Source: Oceanibaculum nanhaiense (GTDB taxonomy: Bacteria; Pseudomonadota; Alphaproteobacteria; Oceanibaculales; Oceanibaculaceae). From it: DNA of 64,000 nucleotides. Position numbers and translations under genes: made by a program. The first letter of the stretch is position 1; the number at the start of each line of letters is the position of its first letter. The notes under the pieces were generated by a model, which was not told the DNA's origin, did no database searches, and worked only from the letters and a program-made list of their open reading frames with translations. Positions 8,586 through 16,031 of the stretch are shown here, one piece after another. Where the stretch lies: NCBI RefSeq assembly GCF_002148795.1, contig NZ_MPOB01000003.1:398340-462339 (forward strand), read 5' to 3'.

Positions 8586-9332
8586 TTACTCCGCGAGCGT
8601 CCCCGGCACCGGTGCCCAGCCGCCCTCCACCCGCTCGAACACCGGGGCGGCGAAGGCGCCATGCACCATGCCGGCGAGGGCCGGGTCGCGCTCGTTCAGG
8701 CGGGCGCGCCAGCCCACCCCCTGCTTCATCGCCACGACGATGCCGGCCATCGTGCAGTCCAGCCGTTCCAGCAGCGACAGCACCGACAGCAGCGTGGTGC
8801 CGCTGGACACCGCATCATCCACCACCGCCACGCGCTTTCCCTTCAGGCGCGGCAGCATGTTGGGATCGATGAAGACGGATTTGCGCGCACCCGGGCTGGT
8901 GATGGACTGCACTGGCTCCGACAGTTCGTCGCGGTACCAGAATTTCCGGGAATAGCCCAGCGGCACGAAATTCGAATGGCCCAGCAGCCGCGCCACGGTG
9001 GGGGCGAAGACCAGCCCCAGCGTCGGCACGCCGATGACGAGGTCGGCCCCGATGGCGCGCGCCTTGTCCGCCATGTGGCCGGCCAGCGCCTCGGTCACCG
9101 CGAAGCTGGCCTGGTTGGCGATCAGCGAGGCGACGGCCCGGCCGCCATCCGGCAGGCGGCGCAGCGGCAGCACCAGGAAACGTCCGTCCGGCAGAAGCGC
9201 CGGGTAGCCGTAGCGATAGGGGGCTTCTGCCTGTCCCCCAGGATCGCCCAGCGGGTCATCGGCTGGCAGAATTTCCTGCCAGAAGCCGTTGGTCGGCTTG
9301 ACGTAATCGTCCTGCTCGGGCGGGATGCTCAT
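8586..9332 (-). CDS. Phosphoribosyltransferase family protein
   Basis: 248 residues from the ATG at 9332 (MSIPPEQ). The PRPP loop VVDDAVSSGTT is at residues 170-180, preceded by the hydrophobic strand KRVAV, and GADLVIGVPTLGL (about 96-107) matches the second conserved segment of type I PRTases such as adenine phosphoribosyltransferase. An N-terminal extension of about 80 residues precedes the core. The expected reaction is transfer of phosphoribose to a nucleobase, but some relatives act as regulators. It converges on the PhyH gene with a 1-bp gap and is divergent from the Rieske gene. In this setting salvage of a purine-like substrate is a fair guess, no more. Confidence 0.82.
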   Translation of the reverse strand: MSIPPEQDDYVKPTNGFWQEILPADDPLGDPGGQAEAPYRYGYPALLPDGRFLVLPLRRLPDGGRAVASLIANQASFAVTEALAGHMADKARAIGADLVIGVPTLGLVFAPTVARLLGHSNFVPLGYSRKFWYRDELSEPVQSITSPGARKSVFIDPNMLPRLKGKRVAVVDDAVSSGTTLLSVLSLLERLDCTMAGIVVAMKQGVGWRARLNERDPALAGMVHGAFAAPVFERVEGGWAPVPGTLAE

Positions 9333-9361
9333 GATAGGTTTCCAGATGAGGTGAGAGACTG

Positions 9362-9697
9362 ATGCAGACGCCGGCAGGCTGGCAATTCGCGATGCGGCTG
9401 GAGACGCTGACCGATGGCGTGGCAAAGGATGTGCTGATCGCCCGGCAACTCGTGCTGCTGCTGCGCGAGGGCGGCGAGGTCCTGGCGCTTCAGGGCAGCT
9501 GTCCGCACCAGTTCGCCCGGCTGGCGCAGGGCAGTATCGTCAAGGGCTGGATCGAATGCCCGCACCACCGCGCGCGCTTCCGCCTGAGTGACGGGATTTG
9601 CGGTTCCGGTTGGAAATTGCCGCCGCTGAAGCGCTATGCGACGAAGCTGCATGAGGGGGTGGTCCTGCTGCCCGATCCGCTGGTGCCGTTGCCCTAG
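9362..9697 (+). CDS. Small Rieske [2Fe-2S] ferredoxin-like protein
   Basis: 111 residues forming little more than one Rieske domain. The ligands are in the order expected: C47-P-H49 and C66-P-H-H69 in SCPHQF and ECPHHRARF. Such proteins pass single electrons to ring-hydroxylating or other oxygenases, or form part of nitrite reductase-like complexes. No oxygenase alpha subunit or reductase lies nearby, so the partner is unknown. The gene starts 29 bp from the divergent phosphoribosyltransferase and its stop lies 11 bp from the convergent DUF1116 gene. Confidence 0.88.
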   Translation: MQTPAGWQFAMRLETLTDGVAKDVLIARQLVLLLREGGEVLALQGSCPHQFARLAQGSIVKGWIECPHHRARFRLSDGICGSGWKLPPLKRYATKLHEGVVLLPDPLVPLP

Positions 9698-9708
9698 CCT
9701 TCCGGCCC

Positions 9709-10845
9709 CTAGCCTTCAGGCCAGGGCGCCACGCCGCGCCCGACCAGCCCCTCGGTGCCGCCGGCCCCGACCATGCCCAGCATCACGCCGAGGCAGGCGC
9801 GCGGCCTTGCGAGATCAAGCCCCACCCTCAATCCCGGAAATTTCAGCGCCGGATGCGGGCCGATGAAGGCGTCATGCGCGGCTTCCGTGAAATAGGCATC
9901 GTCCACATGCCCTTTCAGCCCAGCAAGGTCGGGCGCGAAGCGCAGGCAGGCGGCCCCGAAGCCGGCCGCATCGATGACCGCGCTGTCGCCGATGGCCGGC
10001 AGGGCGGCGGCCTTGTCCTGCATCTTCGGGCCGATCGGGCGACTGGCTGGCCGCACGATCCAGCGTTCCGGCTCCGCCGCCAGCTTGTAGCCATGATCGA
10101 TACCGTTGCCGCCGCTGGCCACCACCATGGTGCTGCCGGGCACGCCCGCGCCCGCGCCGATCATCAGCGCTGCCGCCGCCATGATGACGTTCAGCACGAA
10201 CTGGTTGGCCTGGGTGAGATACTGTTCGCTTTCAGGTGCCAGATGAGCGCCGAAGAACCCCCGCACCGCTGCCTGCGCGGCGCTGACCCTTCCATGCAGA
10301 TCGTCGCCGCCGGACAGGCCCGCCGCCAGCACCGGCAGTAGCGGGGCCGGCTTCAGGTTGGCGGCCAGATCGGCGCCGATGCCGCCGGTCAGGCCGCGCA
10401 GCAGCGCCAGCCCGCCCTCGCGCCCGGTGCCGAAGCGCAGGCAGTCCGGCAGCGGCCCGTCATTCAGCGGCGACAGGCGCAGCGCCCTTGGGTTCTTCGC
10501 ATCGGAGACGGCGAGGCAGTACATCGACGGCCCGACGACGAAGGCCAGCGGCGTAACCAGGCCGATATCCTGCGCCGGGGCCAGCGCCACCTGGCCCTGC
10601 TCCAGCGCCGCTTTGGCGCCGGCCACCGACTCCGCCCAGCCTTCATGCCGGATGGCGGCAAGGACGCTGTTCAGCACCGGGGCCGGCAGCGCCTTGCCGG
10701 ACGCGAAGGGCGGTCCGGCATGAAACAGGGTCTTCGGCGGCAGGTCCGAGACCAGATCGCGCAAGGGGGCGATGCGGGACAGCACCGGTTCGACGGCCAG
10801 CAGCCTTTCGTAGGATTGTTGGGTCGCGGGGGACGAGCCGGTCAC
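9709..10845 (-). CDS. DUF1116 family protein (YahG/YlbE-like)
   Basis: 378 residues. Segments typical of DUF1116 are present in order: LFHAGPPF near residue 40, an ANQFVLNVIMAAAALMIGAG helix near 220, a GSTMVVASGGNGIDHGYKLA stretch, IGDSAVIDAAGFGA near 295, HPALKFPGLRVGLD near 340 and a glycine-rich end. Relatives (E. coli YlbE and YahG) belong to the FdrA-linked oxamate carbamoyltransferase group of allantoin breakdown. This protein is shorter than the usual 420-470 residues, and FdrA, DUF2877 and carbamate kinase are absent here. It lies downstream of marR on the same strand. Its role in this cluster is open. Confidence 0.78.
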   Translation of the reverse strand: MTGSSPATQQSYERLLAVEPVLSRIAPLRDLVSDLPPKTLFHAGPPFASGKALPAPVLNSVLAAIRHEGWAESVAGAKAALEQGQVALAPAQDIGLVTPLAFVVGPSMYCLAVSDAKNPRALRLSPLNDGPLPDCLRFGTGREGGLALLRGLTGGIGADLAANLKPAPLLPVLAAGLSGGDDLHGRVSAAQAAVRGFFGAHLAPESEQYLTQANQFVLNVIMAAAALMIGAGAGVPGSTMVVASGGNGIDHGYKLAAEPERWIVRPASRPIGPKMQDKAAALPAIGDSAVIDAAGFGAACLRFAPDLAGLKGHVDDAYFTEAAHDAFIGPHPALKFPGLRVGLDLARPRACLGVMLGMVGAGGTEGLVGRGVAPWPEG

Positions 10846-10873
10846 ATCAGGCCTCTCGGTTTGCGGGTTGCAC

Positions 10874-11479
10874 TCAATCGACGACGGAATCTCCAGCGCC
10901 GGTGGAATCGGTGCCTGTGGAATCGGTGCTGGTATCCTTGGCCTCGACGATGCGGGTCATCAGCGTGACGAGTTGCGCCTGTTCCGCCGGCGGCAAATCC
11001 TCCAGCGTGCGCAGATGCGCGCGTTCCGCCTTTTCGTCGATGCGGTCGAGCAGGTCGCGGCCTTCATCGGTCAGGCCGGTCAGCCGCACGCGCCGGTCCT
11101 TGGTCGAGATGCGGCGCCGGATCAGCCCGCGCTTGCGCAGCCGTTCCAGAATGTCGGCCATGTTGGTCTTGTCGATGGCCACCGCCCTGGCCAGCGTGGT
11201 CTGGTCCACCGGGCCGATCTGCGACAGCGCGGAGAGCACCGAATACATGATCGGGGTGATCTTCTCCTCGCCGCATTCCTGCAGGAACAGCGCGGTGTGG
11301 ATCTGGTGCAGGCGGCGGATCAGGAATCCCGGCCGGCCTTGCAGCACCCCGCCGCGCCAGCCCGGTTCCTCGGACGGCGCGGAATTTTTCACAATGGCGG
11401 ACTCCTCCGTCCGCGCTGTCTTGGCGACAGTCATGATTTGTCCTGTTCTGAACGTGATCGGGTCCACACCATCGGTCAC
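10874..11479 (-). CDS. MarR family transcriptional regulator
   Basis: 201 residues; a start at the ATG at 11434 (MTVAKTART) is as likely as the one given. The winged helix spans about residues 60-150, with TTLARAVAIDKTNMADILERLRKRGLI as recognition region split by the turn and STKDRRVRLTGLTDEG as the wing, both close to the MarR pattern. The C-terminus ends in a Thr/Ser/Asp-rich tail with a short repeat (STDSTGTDSTG). It is last-but-one in a minus-strand run with the molybdenum hydroxylase genes, only 3 bp from them, so it probably controls them in response to the substrate or a phenolic or heterocyclic intermediate. Confidence 0.9.
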   Translation of the reverse strand: MTDGVDPITFRTGQIMTVAKTARTEESAIVKNSAPSEEPGWRGGVLQGRPGFLIRRLHQIHTALFLQECGEEKITPIMYSVLSALSQIGPVDQTTLARAVAIDKTNMADILERLRKRGLIRRRISTKDRRVRLTGLTDEGRDLLDRIDEKAERAHLRTLEDLPPAEQAQLVTLMTRIVEAKDTSTDSTGTDSTGAGDSVVD

Positions 11480-11482
11480 GGA

Positions 11483-12619
11483 TCAGCCCAGCCGCAAGAG
11501 GCGTTTCAGCGCCGCGACCAAAAGCGCCAGCCCGTTCAGCGCCTGCGGCTGTGCGGGTGCGGCCTGCCCGCTGGCGCGCGCGGCGATGTTGGCCGCGACA
11601 TCGGCCAGGATGCGGTCGGCGATCTCCGCCACCAGCGCCGGCCGGCCGAACTGCGCCAGCGGCCCCTTCAACCGGTAGCGCATGGCGAGAGACAGGCGGG
11701 AGGCGGTTTCGCCCTCCGCTTTCAGCGCGAAGTTCAGCGCCCCGTCCAGGCTGGAGCGGCTGAGCCGGTCGCGGCCGCTGCCGGCCACCGTGCCGGTCTG
11801 CGCCGCCGCATCCAGCTTAATCCGCGCCGAGCCTGCGAAGCTGGCCCGCATCGGCCCCAGTGCGACGACGCAGCGGCCCCGCACGATGTCGTCCTCGACC
11901 GGACCGTCCAGCGATGCGCCGGGAATGCAGGCAACCACGGCGGGAATATCGCTCAGCACCGACCAGACCTTGCCGGCGGGCGCCGCCAGCGCGATCTCGC
12001 GCGTCAGCTCCACCCCGTCCGCCAGTGCTGTCACGTCCAACAGCGGAAGATCGGCAGCGGGTTCGTCAGCCGGGACCGCTGTGGCCAATATGGAAGAGTT
12101 ATCCGTTGCCGCCCGGCGCTTGCGCGTCAGGGGCTGAAGTGCAGCCTGCGGCGGATCGTTGGCCAGCACATCGCGGATCGCCTCGACGATGCCGGCGTAG
12201 CCGGTGCAGCGGCAGATATTTCCCGACAGTTCCGCACGAATACGCGTTTCGTCGGCGTCGGGCAGGCGGCGCACGATGTCATAGGCGGTGGCCAGCATGC
12301 CGGGCGTGCAATAGCCGCATTGCAGGCCATGATGCTTGGTGAAGGCGGCGCGCAGCCGCGCCATCAGCGGATCGGCCTCGAAGCCTTCGATGCTGCGCAC
12401 ATCGGCGCCCTCACACGATGTGGCAAAGGTGATGCAGGAGCGCACCGGCCTTCCATCGACATAGAGCGTGCACGCGCCGCACACGCCCTGCTCGCAGCCC
12501 AGATGGGTGCCGGTCAGCAGATGATCCTCGCGCAGGAAATCGGCGAGATGGGTGCGCGGCTCCGCCGGCTTCGTGACGGTTTCGCCATTCAGTGTCAGGG
12601 TGATCTCTTGCAGGCTCAT
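11483..12619 (-). CDS. Molybdenum hydroxylase [2Fe-2S] subunit fused to a CoxG/SRPBCC domain
   Basis: 378 residues in two parts. Residues 1-165 are the small subunit of the xanthine dehydrogenase/CO dehydrogenase family: plant-type cluster Cys42, 47, 50, 62 and second cluster Cys101, 104, 136, 138 (LQCGYCTPGM, NICRCTGYAG). Residues about 195-345 match CoxG, an SRPBCC protein (LAAPAGKVWSVLSDIPAVVACIPGA split over two strands), and the tail ends in a hydrophobic helix with arginines. CoxG helps mature or anchor CO dehydrogenase to the membrane. The fusion may tether this hydroxylase. It overlaps no gene but is 1 bp from the FAD subunit. Confidence 0.9.
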   Translation of the reverse strand: MSLQEITLTLNGETVTKPAEPRTHLADFLREDHLLTGTHLGCEQGVCGACTLYVDGRPVRSCITFATSCEGADVRSIEGFEADPLMARLRAAFTKHHGLQCGYCTPGMLATAYDIVRRLPDADETRIRAELSGNICRCTGYAGIVEAIRDVLANDPPQAALQPLTRKRRAATDNSSILATAVPADEPAADLPLLDVTALADGVELTREIALAAPAGKVWSVLSDIPAVVACIPGASLDGPVEDDIVRGRCVVALGPMRASFAGSARIKLDAAAQTGTVAGSGRDRLSRSSLDGALNFALKAEGETASRLSLAMRYRLKGPLAQFGRPALVAEIADRILADVAANIAARASGQAAPAQPQALNGLALLVAALKRLLRLG

Positions 12620-12620
12620 C

Positions 12621-13424
12621 TTACTCCTCGCCTTTCGCCTGCATCAGGGCGCGGGTCAGCGCCGTGGCATGCAGCGTCAGTTCCGCTGGCGCGCGGTCGG
12701 GCAGTGCCTTGGCCAGCGCCTCGACCGGGCTTACCCGCCCTTCGATCAGCGCCGCCGGATCGTCCAGCAGCAGCGGCTGGCGGCCCAGCGCGCCGACCGC
12801 GCAGCGCAGCCCCAACCCGTTCGGGTCGATCAGCACGGCGGCGCTGGCCTTGGCGAATTCGCCGACCTGCCGGCAGAATTTCCAGTAGCCCCAGCGTGCC
12901 CCCTTCGACGGGCGCGGCAGGATCACCGCCGTCAGCAACTCATCTGGCCGTAAAGCCGTGGAGAACGGCCCGGTAAGGAAGTCCGCCACCGGCATTTCCC
13001 TTACGCCCTCTGGGCCCTGCAACCGCACGGAAACACCCAGCCCGGTCAGCACGATGGGCCAGTCGGCGGCGGGATCGGCATGGGCAAGGCTGCCGCCGAT
13101 GGTGCCGCGGTTGCGCACCGCGCGGTGGGCGATGTTCGCCGCCGCCGCACGGAGCCAGCCGCCGGTCGGGTCCGGCACTTCGCCATCCTCGATCTCGGCA
13201 TGGGTGATGGCCGCCCCCAGCAGCACGGCATCGGGCGTTTCCTCGACCGCGCGCAGTTCCGGCAGCAGGGCGATATCGGCCAGATGGCCGGGGCGGGCGA
13301 GCCGCAGATTCAGCATCGGCCCCAGCGACTGGTTGCCGGCCATCGGCTTAGCGCCCTCGGCCAGCAGGGAAACGGTACCGGCGATATCGGCGGCGGAGAG
13401 ATAGTCGAACCGGGCGGGCTTCAT
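12621..13424 (-). CDS. Molybdenum hydroxylase FAD-binding subunit (CoxM-like)
   Basis: 267 residues. The FAD-binding signatures of the CoxM family are present: AGNQSLGPMLNLRLARP near residue 29 (AGGQSL in most members) and TIGGSLAHADPAADWP near residue 109. It carries electrons from the FeS clusters to an acceptor. The start overlaps the stop of the large subunit by 4 bp (ATGA), and the FeS subunit follows after 1 bp, giving the order large-medium-small-MarR. The size is slightly shorter than CoxM but normal for related hydroxylases. Confidence 0.92.
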   Translation of the reverse strand: MKPARFDYLSAADIAGTVSLLAEGAKPMAGNQSLGPMLNLRLARPGHLADIALLPELRAVEETPDAVLLGAAITHAEIEDGEVPDPTGGWLRAAAANIAHRAVRNRGTIGGSLAHADPAADWPIVLTGLGVSVRLQGPEGVREMPVADFLTGPFSTALRPDELLTAVILPRPSKGARWGYWKFCRQVGEFAKASAAVLIDPNGLGLRCAVGALGRQPLLLDDPAALIEGRVSPVEALAKALPDRAPAELTLHATALTRALMQAKGEE

Positions 13425-15787
13425 TCGGCGGCCATCTTCGGCTGGGCCTCGGCCAGCGCGCGCAGCACGCGTTCCGGCGTCAGCGGAATTTCGTTCACAG
13501 CGGCCCCCAGCGGGGCCAGCGCATCATTCACCGCATTGGCGATGGCGGCCGGCGGGCCGATGGCGCCACTCTCGCCAATACCCTTCTGGCCGAACCGGCT
13601 GATCGGTGATCGCGTTTCCATGTGCAGGATGCGGATCGGCGGGATGTCGGCGGCCACCGGCAGGTGATAATCCGCCAGGGTGGAGGCCAGCGGCTGGCCG
13701 GCGGCATCGAACGGCATCTCCTCGAACAAAGCCGTGCCGATGCCCTGTACCGTGCCGCCATAGACCTGGCCGTCCACGATCATCGGGTTCAGCATGGTGC
13801 CGGCATCCTCGACGATCACATAGTCCAGCAACTGGATATGGCCGAGCGAAAGGTCGACGCTGACCACCACCGCATGGCAGGCATAGGAGAAAGTGCCGGT
13901 GTCGCGCACCGTCTTGTAGCCCTCGGTCGCCTCCAGCCCACGCGGATCGACATCGTCGGGCAGCAATTGCGGCTTCTGGTACCAGGTGGCCGCCACCTCC
14001 GCGATTGAGATCTGGCTTGATCCGGCGCGGGCAAAACCGTCTGCCAGCACCACCTCCTCCGGCTTCGCCTGCATCAGATGCGCGGCGATCTTGCGGATGC
14101 GTTCGCCCAGCGCGGCGCAGGCCGTGCCGGTAGCACCGCCGGCCATGACCGCGCAGCGCGACCCCCAGGTGCCGGTCGAATAGGGCGTGTAGGCGGTATC
14201 GCCATGCACCAGCTTCACCTTCGCCGGATCGACGCCGATCTCGCTATTGGCGATCTGCGCCAGCGTGGTTTCCAGCCCCTGGCCGTGGCTGTGCACGCCG
14301 ACGCGCAGTTCCAGCCCGCCATCGGGGGTAAGGCGCGCCGTCGCCTGCTCGAAGCCCGGCACCATCGGGATGCCCCAGCCGGAATAGACCGAGGTGCCAT
14401 GCGCCCCCTGCTCGCAGAACAGCGCGAAGCCCAGCCCGATGCGCGTATTGCCGGTGGCCTCCGCCTGGCGTTTGCGCACAGCGGGAATGTCGATGGCCTC
14501 CACCGCGCGGCGTAGCGCCTCGGGATAGTCGCCGCTGTCGAAATGCTTGTTGGTGATGTTGATGAAGGGCATCTGGTCGGGCCGCACCAGATTGCGCCGG
14601 CGGATTTCCTCCTGGCTGATGCCCAGTTCGCGGGCCAGCCCGTCCAGCGTCAGTTCCAGCGCAAAGCACACACCGGTGCGCGCCACGCCCCGGAACGGCA
14701 GGATCGGCGGCTTGTTGGTCGCCGCCGCCATGGTGGTGCAGCGGAAGCCGCGCATCTGGTAGGGGCCGGGCAGGATGCTGGGCACCTGCGCCGCCTCCAG
14801 GCAGGCCGAGAAGGGGTAGATCGAATAGGCGCCGGAATCGACGATGGCCTTGCAATCGACCGCCAGCAGCTCGCCATCGGCGGCGGCATAACCGGTGATC
14901 TCATAGGAATGTTCGCGGCAATTGGCGTTGCCGGTCAGATGCTCCCTGCGGTCCTCCAGCCAGCGGATCGGCCGGTCCAGCTTCATCGCCAGATAGCCGG
15001 CGCAGACCTCCTCCGCCAGCAATATGCCCTTGTAGCCGAAGCCGCCGCCGACATCCGGCGCGACGATGCGCACCTGCCCCTGATCGAGGCCCAGACATTC
15101 GGCAAGCCCGGTGCGCACCACATGCGGCATCTGCGTCGCGGAATGCAGCGTGAGCATTTCCAGATTGCGGTCCCAGACCGCCAGCACGCCGCGCCCTTCC
15201 AGCGGCGCCATGCATTGCCGGGCGGTGCGGTAGCGCCGCGTGACCACGGCGGCAGCATCCTTGATCGCCGCCTCGAAACCGATATCGACGGCGGATTCCA
15301 GAAAGGCGTTCTTCTCCCAATGCGCGTGCAACAGGGGTGCGTCGGCATCGCACGCCTTCGTCATGTCGTGGACCGCCGGCAGCTCCTCGAAATCGACCTC
15401 GACCAGCTCCGCCAGATCCTCGGCCAGGGCACGGTTCTCGGCCAGGCAGGCGGCGACCGGCTCGCCAACATGGCGCACCTTGCCCTCGGCCAGGATCGGC
15501 TGCACCGATCCGCGAAAGCCGGGCAGGCCGGAATCGGCGCGCATGCCCTTCACGCCGATCAGGTCGGCAACGGTATAGACGTGTTGCCCGCCCTCGGCCG
15601 GTTTGGTGACACCACGAATACGGGCATGTGCCAGCGGGCTGCGCACGAACGCCATCTCCAGCATGCCGGGCAGCTTCATATCGCCGACAAAGCGGCCCCG
15701 CCCACGCAGGAAACGGTCATCCTCCCGCCGCGGCAGGCGCGCGCCGATGCCTTTTCCACTCTCGTTTTGCCCGGACTCCGTCGCCAT
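13421..15787 (-). CDS. Molybdenum hydroxylase large (molybdopterin-binding) subunit, XDH/CoxL family
   Basis: 788 residues from the ATG at 15787, preceded by AAAGGGGG at good spacing; the frame is open upstream but not protein-like. Family segments include DVGGGFGYKG near residue 250 and KGIGESGAIGPPAAIANAV near the C-terminus, whose Glu is the catalytic base of these hydroxylases. The loop that reads AYRCSFR in true CO dehydrogenases is PFRGVARTG here, so this is not form I CO dehydrogenase. The enzyme should hydroxylate an aromatic N-heterocycle, purine or aldehyde. A MobA-like cofactor chaperone is not nearby. Substrate identity is unknown. Confidence 0.93.
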   Translation of the reverse strand: MATESGQNESGKGIGARLPRREDDRFLRGRGRFVGDMKLPGMLEMAFVRSPLAHARIRGVTKPAEGGQHVYTVADLIGVKGMRADSGLPGFRGSVQPILAEGKVRHVGEPVAACLAENRALAEDLAELVEVDFEELPAVHDMTKACDADAPLLHAHWEKNAFLESAVDIGFEAAIKDAAAVVTRRYRTARQCMAPLEGRGVLAVWDRNLEMLTLHSATQMPHVVRTGLAECLGLDQGQVRIVAPDVGGGFGYKGILLAEEVCAGYLAMKLDRPIRWLEDRREHLTGNANCREHSYEITGYAAADGELLAVDCKAIVDSGAYSIYPFSACLEAAQVPSILPGPYQMRGFRCTTMAAATNKPPILPFRGVARTGVCFALELTLDGLARELGISQEEIRRRNLVRPDQMPFINITNKHFDSGDYPEALRRAVEAIDIPAVRKRQAEATGNTRIGLGFALFCEQGAHGTSVYSGWGIPMVPGFEQATARLTPDGGLELRVGVHSHGQGLETTLAQIANSEIGVDPAKVKLVHGDTAYTPYSTGTWGSRCAVMAGGATGTACAALGERIRKIAAHLMQAKPEEVVLADGFARAGSSQISIAEVAATWYQKPQLLPDDVDPRGLEATEGYKTVRDTGTFSYACHAVVVSVDLSLGHIQLLDYVIVEDAGTMLNPMIVDGQVYGGTVQGIGTALFEEMPFDAAGQPLASTLADYHLPVAADIPPIRILHMETRSPISRFGQKGIGESGAIGPPAAIANAVNDALAPLGAAVNEIPLTPERVLRALAEAQPKMAAE

Positions 15788-15931
15788 CGCGGCCCCCTTT
15801 CGGCCCCAATCCAGAATCGATCCATCCGGCCTGGCGCGGCTGTCGCCGTACCCCTGACCCTCATGCTGCTTCGCCTTGACAGCCCCTTGACAGTTCGAGG
15901 CCGCTGGCACAGCTTTTGAGAAAGAGTTTAA

Positions 15932-15953
15932 GTACAACGATCCGTATTACAAC
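15932..15953. promoter_or_regulatory. Direct repeat TACAAC in the hydroxylase/amidohydrolase intergenic region
   Basis: GTACAAC at 15932-15938 and TATTACAAC at 15945-15953 form a direct repeat of TACAAC with 15-bp periodicity. The second copy is the exact complement of GTTGTAATA in the SBP2 promoter dyad (6412-6420). It lies between the divergent starts at 15787 and 16032, a natural place for the MarR regulator to act on both. No protein binding is shown. Confidence 0.35.
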
Positions 15954-16031
15954 TTTTTTCCGAAGCGCCGGTGAACTGCCTGTCCGAACACCCCGGACCG
16001 CGCTTCGCCCGCAGCCAGCGAGGAGATTTCG

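Noticed and set aside
10868..12976. 702-codon plus-strand frame over marR and the hydroxylase genes
   Set aside because: It crosses three well-supported minus-strand genes, lacks any motif and has shadow composition.
13421..15787. True CO dehydrogenase (CoxL form I)
   Set aside because: The form I active-site sequence AYRCSFR is absent (PFRGVARTG instead), so CO oxidation should not be assumed.
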